This document shows positions 46,101 through 53,057 of a stretch of 64,000 nt of DNA, piece by piece; position 1 is the first letter of the stretch; every line of letters begins with the position of its first letter. The position numbers and the translations under genes are program-made. Below the pieces are notes generated by a model. It was given only the letters and a program-made list of their open reading frames with translations, was not told the DNA's origin and made no database searches. This stretch comes from Saccharicrinis sp963677345 (GTDB taxonomy: Bacteria; Bacteroidota; Bacteroidia; Bacteroidales; Marinilabiliaceae), in assembly GCA_963677345.2 (NCBI GenBank), contig CAXXLC010000012.1:338476-402475 (forward strand), read 5' to 3'.

Positions 46101-47032
46101 TTTCTGCGTACCAAACACTATATACCTGTTTAGAGACTGTAGCAATTTTATCTGCACCAATTGCGCCATTCTATATGGATCAATTGTTTAAAGATTTAGT
46201 TGCTGTATCAAATAATAATGATGCAGAATCAGTGCATTTAACCATGTTCCCTAAAGCAGATGAGTCAAAAATTGACAAGGCTTTAGAGCAGAGGATGTTA
46301 TATGCGCAGGATATATCTTCGATGGTGTTGGCTTTACGACGTAAAGAAAGTCTTAAAGTAAGACAACCATTGCAAAAGATAATGATTCCTATTTTGGATG
46401 GGGATTTTCATGATCAGGTTGAAAAAATTAAAGATTTGGTGCTTTCTGAAGTAAATGTGAAGGAAATTGAGTTTTTGACTGATACTACAGGTGTGTTGGT
46501 CAAAAAGATCAAGCCAAACTTTAAGGCTTTAGGTCCAAAATATGGTAAAATGATGAAGCAAATTGCCGCATTTGTCAACCAGATGAACCAGGAAGATATA
46601 GCTACCATTGAAAAAGAAGGAAAAATCAATGCTACGATAGCAGATCAAAGTGTTGAATTATCCATAGAAGATGTGGAAATCATGTCAGAAGATATCCCGG
46701 GTTGGTTAGTAGCCAGTGAAGGTAAGTTGACAGTTGCTTTAGATATCAATGTGACAGAAGATCTAAAACAAGAAGGGATTGCCAGGGAGTTTGTAAACAG
46801 AATTCAGAATCTAAGAAAAGATTCAGGATTTGATGTTACTGATAAAATTGTACTTGAAATACAGAAAAATGAAGCAATAAATGAGTCTGTACTCAATTTT
46901 AAAGACTATATTGCAACGCAAACTTTGGCAGAGGAAATAAATCTTGTAGATTCATGTAACGAAACCAAAGGAAAACTCGTAGAAATTGATACTGATATCG
47001 AGACCTACATCTGTGTGAGTAAAAAAGCATAG
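43136..47032 (+). CDS. ileS: Isoleucyl-tRNA synthetase with in-frame nuclease insertion
   Basis: This 1298-residue class I synthetase charges tRNA-Ile. The ATP-binding HIGH-type motif is PGIHH (residues 56-60), an editing domain follows, DVWFDSGAMPYAQMHYPFE ends at residue 632, the EGVDQTRGWFF motif follows at about 800, and the second ATP motif is KMSKR (842-846). Bacteroidota enzymes are usually about 1130-1150 residues. The excess is residues 633-791, which carry a DUF559 nuclease-like domain and replace the short loop normally between HYPFE and FPADFIAEG. The frame stays open throughout and no other ileS is in the window, so the protein is presumably made and active. It heads a unit with a DksA-like gene (23 bases downstream). 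Confidence 0.96.
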   Translation: MSAKFKEYKGLDLSQVNKDVLKEWEANQTFEKSVTTRKGNPTFVFYEGPPSANGMPGIHHVISRSLKDIVCRYKTQQGFEVKRKAGWDTHGLPVELGVEKSLGITKEDIGKKISVAEYNAACRKDVMKFTGKWKDLTHKMGYWVDMENPYITYDNKYIETLWYLLKELYNKGLLYKGFTIQPYSPAAGTGLSTHELNQPGCYRDVKDTTCTAQFKVVKDGKSSFLYQGVEDELFFLAWTTTPWTLPSNTALAVGPQVIYQKVKTFNPYSGKPEVVILAKNLVSAYFNAKNAELSFADYQPGDKKVPFEVMEEFKGTDLAGVSYEQLIPWIKPDGDAFKVILGDYVTTEDGTGIVHIAPTFGADDDRVAKAAGIAPLILIDKDGKQNPMVDKTGKYFLIKDLDPAFVKEFVNLDAYMEFAGRYVKNDYDDKLTEKDASLDVDISVMLKLENKAFKVEKHTHNYPHCWRTDKPVLYYPLDSWFIKTTAVKDRMMELNKTINWKPESTGTGRFGKWLENLVDWNLSRSRYWGTPLPIWRTEDGKVEKCIGSVEELVAEIEKAIAAGVMDKNPYEGFVAGDYSKENYDKVDLHRPYVDDIVLISEDGEKMFREPDLIDVWFDSGAMPYAQMHYPFETSAPSIFPQGEGIAPSIFPQGEGSVSAKYQTARNSMYDVLKELAEEKRKNQTEAEQLLWEALRGKKLEGFKFRRQHVIDEFIVDFVCLSKNLVVEVDGGYHNKPEIKEADELRTNILNELGYKIIRFTNEQVIGDLEVVLEQIHNELQASPNLGGSRGALIFPADFIAEGVDQTRGWFFTLHALGTMLFDSVAFKNIISNGLVLDKNGNKMSKRLGNAVDPFETIEKFGSDPLRWYMITNAQPWDNLKFDENGIDEVKRKFFGTLYNTYSFFSLYANIDGFTGQEDQVAIEERPEIDRWVISLLNTLIKDVTESFESYEPTKAGRAIQNFVTENLSNWYVRLNRKRFWGGEFSKDKLSAYQTLYTCLETVAILSAPIAPFYMDQLFKDLVAVSNNNDAESVHLTMFPKADESKIDKALEQRMLYAQDISSMVLALRRKESLKVRQPLQKIMIPILDGDFHDQVEKIKDLVLSEVNVKEIEFLTDTTGVLVKKIKPNFKALGPKYGKMMKQIAAFVNQMNQEDIATIEKEGKINATIADQSVELSIEDVEIMSEDIPGWLVASEGKLTVALDINVTEDLKQEGIAREFVNRIQNLRKDSGFDVTDKIVLEIQKNEAINESVLNFKDYIATQTLAEEINLVDSCNETKGKLVEIDTDIETYICVSKKA
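45032..45508 (+). mobile_element. In-frame DUF559 nuclease element inside ileS
   Basis: This 477-base (159-codon) insertion starts with two tandem 33-base units (45038-45070, 45071-45103), each encoding APSIFPQGEG and containing the palindrome CTTCCCC, CAA, GGGGAAG. Then comes a DUF559/Vsr-like domain (residues about 664-783): KRKNQTEAEQLLWEALR, GFKFRRQHVIDEFIVDFVC with Asp716, VVEVDGGYH with Glu727 and Asp729, and a C-terminal LGYKIIRFTNEQV strand. It ends with the palindrome TTCCCCCAATTTGGGGGGA and GAGGGGGGCTTT (45478-45510). No stop interrupts it, and no intein motif (N-terminal Cys/Ser, C-terminal His-Asn) is present. It may have moved as a unit; solitary copies of its end palindromes are common in this window. 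Confidence 0.85.
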
Positions 47033-47055
47033 TGTGAAACTCAAATTTAACTGTT

Positions 47056-47433
47056 ATGGCAGAGAAAACTAGATATTCCGATGAAGAGTTGCAGGAGTTT
47101 AAACAGATTATTCTGGGAAAACTTGATACAGCAAAAAAGGATTACGAATTACTCCGAAATACGATTACTAGTGGCGATGGTAATGATACACAGGATACAT
47201 CTCCAACGTTTAAGGTATTAGAAGAAGGAGCAGCAGTGCTTTCGAAAGAAGAAGCAGGCAAATTAGCTCAACGTCAGTTGAAATTTATTCAGCATTTACA
47301 AGCTGCATTGATTCGTATAGAGAATAAGACTTATGGTATTTGCAGAGAAACAGGAAAGTTAATCTCTAAGGAACGTCTTAGAGCCGTGCCTCATGCTACC
47401 TTAAGTATTGATGCCAAAAGAAATCAAAAGTAA
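47056..47433 (+). CDS. TraR/DksA-family protein
   Basis: This 125-residue protein has an N-terminal coiled-coil (about residues 6-45), a second helix (about 65-95, KEEAGKLAQRQLKFIQHLQAALIRIEN) and the C-terminal zinc-ribbon fold YGICRETGKLISKERLRAVPHATLSI. Only one Cys of the usual four remains, so zinc is probably not bound, as in many Bacteroidota members. DksA proteins enter the RNA polymerase secondary channel and adjust transcription with ppGpp. The gene lies between ileS and lspA, a gene order common in the phylum. Confidence 0.88.
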   Translation: MAEKTRYSDEELQEFKQIILGKLDTAKKDYELLRNTITSGDGNDTQDTSPTFKVLEEGAAVLSKEEAGKLAQRQLKFIQHLQAALIRIENKTYGICRETGKLISKERLRAVPHATLSIDAKRNQK

Positions 47434-47446
47434 ATAACTTTATTTT

Positions 47447-47475
47447 GCTCCTCATATCTTAATGAGGAGTTTTTA
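47447..47475 (+). terminator. Rho-independent terminator after the DksA-like gene
   Basis: Stem CTCCTCAT (47448-47455), loop ATCTTA, stem ATGAGGAG (47462-47469), then TTTTT. It lies 14 bases past the stop codon. It should end the ileS unit, leaving lspA with its own promoter. Confidence 0.85.
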
Positions 47476-47537
47476 TGTGTTTTAATCAAAGATTAATATC
47501 TTAATATTTTAATATAACCCAGCATAGTGTTATAGTT

Positions 47538-47545
47538 TATATTTG
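47538..47545 (+). promoter_or_regulatory. Candidate -7 box for lspA
   Basis: TATATTTG, a full TAnnTTTG match, lies 36 bases before the preferred lspA start at 47582. It overlaps the earlier in-frame start at 47543, which argues against that start. Confidence 0.55.
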
Positions 47546-47581
47546 CTATTCAAAATAAATTATAATAAAAAAGATTCCATA

Positions 47582-48184
47582 ATGCATTCATTCCTAAAAA
47601 AACCATTTGTTATTGTTTTATTGGTTCTAATGGCCGACCAGGCTTTAAAAATATGGGTAAAGACTCATATGATGTTAGGACAAGAGTATAAAATTATTGG
47701 AGATTGGTTTATCATCCATTTTATTGAAAATAATGGGATGGCTTTTGGGATGGAACTTGCCGGTAAGTTTGGTAAGATTATTTTGAGTGTGTTCCGAATT
47801 GTTGCCGTTGCAGGTATTGCCTATTACCTCAAACAGCTTTCGAAAAAAGATGTACCTTACGGCTTGATATTTAGTATTTCATTAGTTTTGGCAGGAGCTA
47901 TCGGTAATATCATTGACAGTGCTTTTTATGGAATGATATTCAATGATAGCTATCCTCATGTTGCTACGCTATTTCCTGCCGATGGCGGTTACTCTTCATT
48001 TCTTCATGGTAAAGTAGTCGATATGTTTTACTTTCCTATCATAGAGGGAAATTTTCCATCCTGGATTCCTAAATGGGGTGGGGAACATTTTGTATTCTTT
48101 CGCCCTGTTTTTAATATAGCTGATTCTGCTATAACTATAGGGATTGCCATTATTTTAATTTTTCACCGTAAATATTTTAAATAA
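47582..48184 (+). CDS. lspA: Lipoprotein signal peptidase (signal peptidase II)
   Basis: This 200-residue inner-membrane aspartyl protease cleaves the signal peptide from prolipoproteins. It has ADQALKIWVKTHM at the N-terminus, IENNGMAFGM, GAIGNIIDSAFYG, and the catalytic Asp pair in KVVDMFYFP and FNIADSAITIG. There are four membrane helices, and the loop between the third and fourth is longer than in E. coli, as is usual in Bacteroidota. The start MHSFLKKPF is chosen because a promoter box overlaps the upstream in-frame start. Confidence 0.95.
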   Translation: MHSFLKKPFVIVLLVLMADQALKIWVKTHMMLGQEYKIIGDWFIIHFIENNGMAFGMELAGKFGKIILSVFRIVAVAGIAYYLKQLSKKDVPYGLIFSISLVLAGAIGNIIDSAFYGMIFNDSYPHVATLFPADGGYSSFLHGKVVDMFYFPIIEGNFPSWIPKWGGEHFVFFRPVFNIADSAITIGIAIILIFHRKYFK

Positions 48185-48395
48185 TTAAATTATAGTGACT
48201 ATAAGTGAAATATTAGAGTTCAATTGCTTTGAATTTTGATATTGCATTTAAAAGTATGACCTTTGCATGCCGTTTTTGAATTAAAAAGGCGCTAAAATAT
48301 AATGTTATTCGTTGTATTAACGGATATATAGGTAGTTAGACTGACTTACTGATCCATACAATGTGACTCAGGAAGCGAAGCGTACCCAAAATTTG

Positions 48396-50813
48396 ATGAA
48401 AATGATGAATAAAATTTTAGTTTTACTAATTGGATTTCTTATTATTTCAACACCTTTACTAAAGGCTCAAAGTACTGATGCCTCCAAAGTTGATGTAAGT
48501 GCATTAAGTGATGATCAGATCCTGAAGATCATTGCCGAAATGGAAAAAAGAGGTTTGAGTGAAAATGAAGCCATTAATATGGCTCGTTTAAGAGGTATGT
48601 CGAATAGCCAGATTTCACTTTTGCAAAAAAGAATAAAGGAAGTTCAGCAAAGTGGGGGACTAGCAAATTATCAGCAAGAGAATAGTTTGAGCGGGGAAAA
48701 TGCAGCTTCATTCACCGAGCTGTCACCAAAATCAGTTTTAGATAGTACAATGATAAATGAAAAAATATTCGGTTTTTCATTTTTTAATAATACCAACCTT
48801 TCCTTTGAACCCAGTGTTAATATTCCTGTTTCTAAAAGTTATGTTATCGGTGCAGGTGATGAAATAAATATTGATGTCTGGGGAGCTTCACAACAGTCGT
48901 ATTCATTAGCTGTAAATACCAATGGAGAAATTAATATTCCCCTGGTAGGTCCTGTTTATCTTAGTGGTTTAACGTTAAGTGCTGCCGAAGGAAAAATTAA
49001 GAGTAAATTATCTACTATATATTCAGATTTAAGCAGTAGTAATCCCAGAACTTTTGCTTCCGTATCCTTAGGACAAATAAAGGCTATTCGTGTCAATGTG
49101 TTGGGTGAAGTATTTGCTCCCGGTACGTATACAATTCCGGGTACAGCTACCTTGTTTAATGTTCTGTATTTATCAGGAGGACCTAATAAGCAAGGAAGTT
49201 TCAGGGATGTTAGATTAATCAGGAACGGTAAGATTATCGCAAGCCTCGATGTTTATGATTACATCATTAATGGTAATTCTTTAGTCAACGCTCCTCTGAT
49301 GGATAATGATGTGGTTTTAATTCCCCCTTATTTAAACAGGGTTAAAGTGGGTGGAGAATTTAAGAGAACCGGTATTTTTGAGGCTAAAGAAAATGAATCA
49401 GTACAGGATATGATAAAGTATGCCGGTGGATTTACAGAGAATGCCTATCGTTCTGGTGTTAAATTATATAGAAATAACGGAAGGCAAAAAACTTTTACTG
49501 AGGTAAACGATATAAACAGGTCTGATGTGATGCTGGCTTCAGGCGATAGTTTGTTTGTTGGAAAAATACTTGATCGTTATCAAAATATTGTGAGTATTGA
49601 TGGTGCTGTTTTTAATCCCGGTGATTTTGAATATACGGAAGGATTAACATTAAAACAATTGATTGATAAAGCTGATGGCTTAATCGAAAATGCATTTTTA
49701 AACAGGGGCTTAATTACTCGCTTAAAGGATGACTATACGCCTGAAAATATTTCTTTTGACCTTAATGAAGTTATTTCAGGTAAAACTAATATCGTATTAA
49801 AGCCTAATGATCAGATATCTATTAAATCGATCAATGAAATTCACGAGGATAAAACAGTGGCCATCTGGGGTGAAGTTCAGAATATGGGAGTTTATCCTTA
49901 TGCGGAAAATCTGACTATCGCAGATCTTGTTTTTATGGCAGGTGGACTTAAGGAAACAGCTTCTGAATCAACTATTGAATTACGTAGAAAGTTATCTTAT
50001 GATATAGCAGATAAAAGTACGGATAAAAACTCGGAGTTATTTTATTTTAAGGTATCTCGTGATTTAAAATTGGATGTTGAAGCCAATTCTTTTGTATTGA
50101 AACCTTCTGATGTTATTGCTGTGCGTTTTATGCCTGGAGCTATTTCTTCTGGTGCAGTGACCATTGCCGGAGAAATTATGTATGGCGGAATCTATAACCT
50201 GACCTCCGATAAAGAAAGAATATCTGATCTTATATCAAGAGCCGGGGGATTGAGTGATAACGCATATCCGGAGGGGGCTTCGTTAACAAGAAAAATAAAA
50301 TTAACAGAACAGGAAAAGGCCAAGCGTGAAGAATTAATGGAAATGGATTCAACAATAAGATTTTCTGAATTGGATTTTGAAACAGTAAGTGTTCAGTTGG
50401 AGAAGATTATTGAAAGTCCCGGTTCTAAAGATGATATATATATGCGCGATGGTGATTTCTTAACTATCCCATCAGTTCTGCAAACCGTTAAAGTTTCCGG
50501 TGAGGTGTTAAATCCTAGTTCTACCGTTTTTGAAAGAACTTATAATGTAAAACAATATATCAATCAAAGTGGGGGGTTTGCCTTAAATGCCAAGAAAGGT
50601 AAAACTTATGTGCTGCAAGCCAACGGATCTTCTAATGCGACTAAAGGGTTTCTGTTTTTTAGAAATTATCCTAAAGTAACTCCCGGATCTGAAATTATTA
50701 TACCAAAAAAACCTGAAAGAGCAGGGATGACTCCTCAGGCCTGGATAGGTATTGGTAGTGCTTTGGCTTCGCTGTCACTATCTATAGTTTCTATAGTAAA
50801 TATTACAAAGTAG
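48396..50813 (+). CDS. Multi-SLBB polysaccharide export protein
   Basis: This 805-residue outer-membrane export protein uses the start MKMMNKILVLLIG (48396). The signal peptide ends near LLKAQS. A Poly_export domain (about residues 135-230: SYVIGAGDEINIDVWGASQ...INIPLVGPVYLSGLTL) is followed by about five or six SLBB repeats, marked by phrases such as VNVLGEVFAPGTYTI, VKVGGEFKRTGIF, VSIDGAVFNPGDF, VAIWGEVQNMGVY, VTIAGEIMYGGIY and VKVSGEVLNPSS. A C-terminal hydrophobic helix (about 780-802) could insert in the outer membrane. It is much longer than the Wza at 8602 and heads the second cluster, so it probably exports a different polymer. No lipobox Cys is seen. Confidence 0.92.
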   Translation: MKMMNKILVLLIGFLIISTPLLKAQSTDASKVDVSALSDDQILKIIAEMEKRGLSENEAINMARLRGMSNSQISLLQKRIKEVQQSGGLANYQQENSLSGENAASFTELSPKSVLDSTMINEKIFGFSFFNNTNLSFEPSVNIPVSKSYVIGAGDEINIDVWGASQQSYSLAVNTNGEINIPLVGPVYLSGLTLSAAEGKIKSKLSTIYSDLSSSNPRTFASVSLGQIKAIRVNVLGEVFAPGTYTIPGTATLFNVLYLSGGPNKQGSFRDVRLIRNGKIIASLDVYDYIINGNSLVNAPLMDNDVVLIPPYLNRVKVGGEFKRTGIFEAKENESVQDMIKYAGGFTENAYRSGVKLYRNNGRQKTFTEVNDINRSDVMLASGDSLFVGKILDRYQNIVSIDGAVFNPGDFEYTEGLTLKQLIDKADGLIENAFLNRGLITRLKDDYTPENISFDLNEVISGKTNIVLKPNDQISIKSINEIHEDKTVAIWGEVQNMGVYPYAENLTIADLVFMAGGLKETASESTIELRRKLSYDIADKSTDKNSELFYFKVSRDLKLDVEANSFVLKPSDVIAVRFMPGAISSGAVTIAGEIMYGGIYNLTSDKERISDLISRAGGLSDNAYPEGASLTRKIKLTEQEKAKREELMEMDSTIRFSELDFETVSVQLEKIIESPGSKDDIYMRDGDFLTIPSVLQTVKVSGEVLNPSSTVFERTYNVKQYINQSGGFALNAKKGKTYVLQANGSSNATKGFLFFRNYPKVTPGSEIIIPKKPERAGMTPQAWIGIGSALASLSLSIVSIVNITK

Positions 50814-50865
50814 CTGTGTGGCATAAGTTTAACTAACGAATATCAATTCATAAATTAAGTATATT

Positions 50866-51162
50866 ATGCGCCTTGAGCACTTTGAAATGAATAGTATCAA
50901 AAAGGCTTGTACTGAGGTTTTTGGTGAGGATGCTAAAGTGTATCTTTTTGGCTCCAGGACTAATGATCAGAAGAAAGGTGGGGATATTGATTTATTGATT
51001 CAAAAGAAAGATATTAAAGGTAGTGTAGTGGAAGCAAAAATTGATTTTCTGGTTAAACTGAAAAGTTATATAGGGGAGCAAAAAGTGGATGTTTTGATTG
51101 ATGCCGGTCAGGAATTGGATTCTGTATATAAAACAGCATTGAAAGAGGGTATTTTGTTATGA
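50866..51162 (+). CDS. Minimal nucleotidyltransferase (MNT)
   Basis: This 98-residue protein has the GS-x9-D-x-D signature (GSRTNDQKKGGDIDLLI, about residues 28-44) and a third acidic residue in KVDVLID (about 74-80). It is of the kind that pairs with a HEPN or substrate-binding partner. The next open frame overlaps its stop (TTATGA) but encodes only 33 residues, so the partner looks shortened. The pair sits between the export protein and Wzz of the second cluster. Confidence 0.82.
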   Translation: MRLEHFEMNSIKKACTEVFGEDAKVYLFGSRTNDQKKGGDIDLLIQKKDIKGSVVEAKIDFLVKLKSYIGEQKVDVLIDAGQELDSVYKTALKEGILL

Positions 51163-51260
51163 CACAAGAAGAAAAGTTAAATGTATTTTATAAAAGCATC
51201 CCTGCTTTAGAAGAAGTTTATATGAATATTGTTGGAATTATTAAAAAATATAATTTGTAA
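51159..51260 (+). CDS. Short partner of the nucleotidyltransferase, probably truncated
   Basis: This 33-residue open frame starts MTQEEKLNVFYKSIPALEEV and ends GIIKKYNL. It overlaps the nucleotidyltransferase stop by four bases, as paired toxin-antitoxin genes do. Real partners of MNT proteins are normally longer than 100 residues, so this is either a remnant or a very small protein. It is not recognised with certainty. Confidence 0.4.
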   Translation: MTQEEKLNVFYKSIPALEEVYMNIVGIIKKYNL

Positions 51261-51301
51261 AAATTCGCATTATTAGCGTTCATTCGCAAAATTCGTAACA
51301 A

Positions 51302-52492
51302 ATGAATAAAGAAAACAACAACATAACCAACCAAAAAACATCAGAAGATCAAAGTCGAGTTTCACACTCCCCCTCCTATGGAGGGGGCCGGGGGAAGGCA
51401 GCCATTATCAAAGATGATGAAATAGATTTGATTGCTCTCATTAAAACGGTATGGGATGGACGTAAAACAATATATTATTCTATTGGAGTTTGTGTTTTTA
51501 TTGGTTTGTTAATAGCTTTTTTGAGCCCTGCTAAGTATACAGCATCAGCAACATTATTGCCATCATCAGAGAAGTCTGGTAATAGTATGGGGAACTTAAG
51601 CTCATTGGCAAGTATGGCAGGAATTAACCTAAGTTCTATGATGGGGCAATCAGAAGGAATTCCACCTGAAATATATCCCCAAATTGTAAATAGCTATCCT
51701 TTTTTGAAAGAATTTATTCATGAGAAATTTCATTTTGAGGAGTACGATGAGCCAATTTCAATTTATGATTATGTAAATGCAGATACAGTTCCTTCTATAG
51801 GAGCTCAGATTGCAAAATACACCGTTAGATTGCCATGGACGATAAAAGATGCTGTTTTTTCAGATTCAGGGAATTTGAACCATGAATCATTGTCCGATTT
51901 AGGAGTAATAAATGTCAGTAAAGAAGAATTTAAGGCTCTGGGTTTCGTGTTTGAACTTTTACATATTGATGTTGATAATAAAACCGGTTTGGTAAATATT
52001 TTGGTTGAAATGGAAGAACCGATTTTGGCTGCTCAGTTTGTGAATGAAGCTGTTCAATTGTTACAGAATTATATAATAGAGTATAAAACGAAACAGGCAA
52101 GAGAAAATTTGGATTTTGTTCGTGAAAGATATACTGAGAAGAAGAAAGAGTATGAGTTGGTTCAAAAGGCTTTTTTTGGTTATAAGGATTCTCATCGTAA
52201 TGTAATATCAGAGAGAATCAATCCTGAGCTACAGAAATTAAGTGATGAATATGATATAGTGACATCAGTTTATAAGGGATTAGCCCAACAGTTGGAGCAA
52301 GCAAAGATTGCGGTAAAGGAGGAAACTCCTGTTTTTACTGTGTTAGAACCGGCTAAAGTACCGTTTGAGAAAAGTGCACCTAATAAGAAAGTTATTTTGG
52401 TTTTAAGTGTGTTTTTAGGTTGTGTTATTGGACTCAGTTGGATATTTGGAAAGTTAATTTGGACGAAAATAATAAAGAAATTATATCTTTAA
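51302..52492 (+). CDS. wzz: Wzz-type chain-length determinant protein
   Basis: This 396-residue polysaccharide co-polymerase without a kinase domain has a cytoplasmic N-terminal tail (1-58). The first membrane helix (about 59-79, YYSIGVCVFIGLLIAFLSP) is followed by a periplasmic coiled-coil region (about 240-330, with ENLDFVRERYTEKKKEYEL). The conserved Pro-rich approach to the second helix (EPAKVPFEKSAPNKK, about 350-364) precedes that helix (about 366-388). It regulates polymer length in the second cluster. The N-terminal tail contains an in-frame palindromic element encoding SHSPSYGGGRGKAA (residues about 22-35), which looks like foreign sequence. Confidence 0.9.
   Translation: MNKENNNITNQKTSEDQSRVSHSPSYGGGRGKAAIIKDDEIDLIALIKTVWDGRKTIYYSIGVCVFIGLLIAFLSPAKYTASATLLPSSEKSGNSMGNLSSLASMAGINLSSMMGQSEGIPPEIYPQIVNSYPFLKEFIHEKFHFEEYDEPISIYDYVNADTVPSIGAQIAKYTVRLPWTIKDAVFSDSGNLNHESLSDLGVINVSKEEFKALGFVFELLHIDVDNKTGLVNILVEMEEPILAAQFVNEAVQLLQNYIIEYKTKQARENLDFVRERYTEKKKEYELVQKAFFGYKDSHRNVISERINPELQKLSDEYDIVTSVYKGLAQQLEQAKIAVKEETPVFTVLEPAKVPFEKSAPNKKVILVLSVFLGCVIGLSWIFGKLIWTKIIKKLYL
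51367..51399 (+). repeat. In-frame palindromic element inside wzz
   Basis: The stem CCCCCTCC, TAT, GGAGGGGG is followed by CCGGGGGAAGGC. It is read in frame as SPSYGGGRGKA, within the cytoplasmic tail before the first membrane helix. It resembles the palindromes that bound the nuclease insertion in ileS. Confidence 0.8.
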
Positions 52493-52743
52493 TTGATATT
52501 GTTAAATTATAGGATAAAAGAATTATGATTGCATTGTGAAAGAATGATACTTAAAAAAATCATGTTGAGTTATAAATTTTTATATTTTGAATTTGTTACA
52601 CTTGATATAATCTGTATAGAAGAGTTTGAAAGACTTTTTTTTATAGGAAAATTCATCTTGAAGCCCAATCAGGAGTCCGTTAATCCATTAAAAATCCACA
52701 TAAGTAAGTACAATCTAATTTAGTAGGCTTTGTTAATATTTAG
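52493..52743. other. Intergenic DNA after wzz
   Basis: This stretch is AT-rich. An open stretch of 64 codons (52529-52723) has no recognisable product and sits against decayed sequence, so it is not called. No terminator was clear. Confidence 0.4.
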
Positions 52744-53050
52744 CAATGTTGTCGACATCATAATATCCACTACTTAGTTAATGCCTCAAGTTCTTCTGTA
52801 TATGGGAACAATAGTAAGATACCTTTTTCAGAGGAGGATAGAGTTTGCTATCCAGTTAGTTTATATGCTACTACTAAAAAGAGTGATGAATTAATGGTGC
52901 ATACCTGTAGTCATTTGTATCAATTCTAAACCAGTTAAATTATTTGATTTTATAACTTGTATTGAGAAGTCATTGGGGAAAGAAGCTAAGAAAGAAATGT
53001 ATCCAATACTGGCATATGTTGTAAAACAAATTTTTGCTTCAATCTCATGA
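52744..53050 (+). pseudogene. Decayed UDP-glucuronate 4-epimerase-like gene
   Basis: Two fragments of an NAD-dependent sugar epimerase remain. The first (52744-52929) reads CRHHNIHYLVNASSSSVYGN and continues SKIPFSEEDRVCYPVSLYATTKKSDELM, which includes the SSSVYG strand and the YATTKK catalytic Tyr-Lys region. The second, in another frame (52922-53050), reads NSKPVKLFDFITCIEKSLGKEAKKEMYP, the C-terminal NxxPVKLxDFI block. Both ends and about 100 residues between the fragments are missing. An intact enzyme would be about 330-350 residues, so the cluster once could make UDP-galacturonate or a related sugar. Confidence 0.85.
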
Positions 53051-53057
53051 TTAGAAA

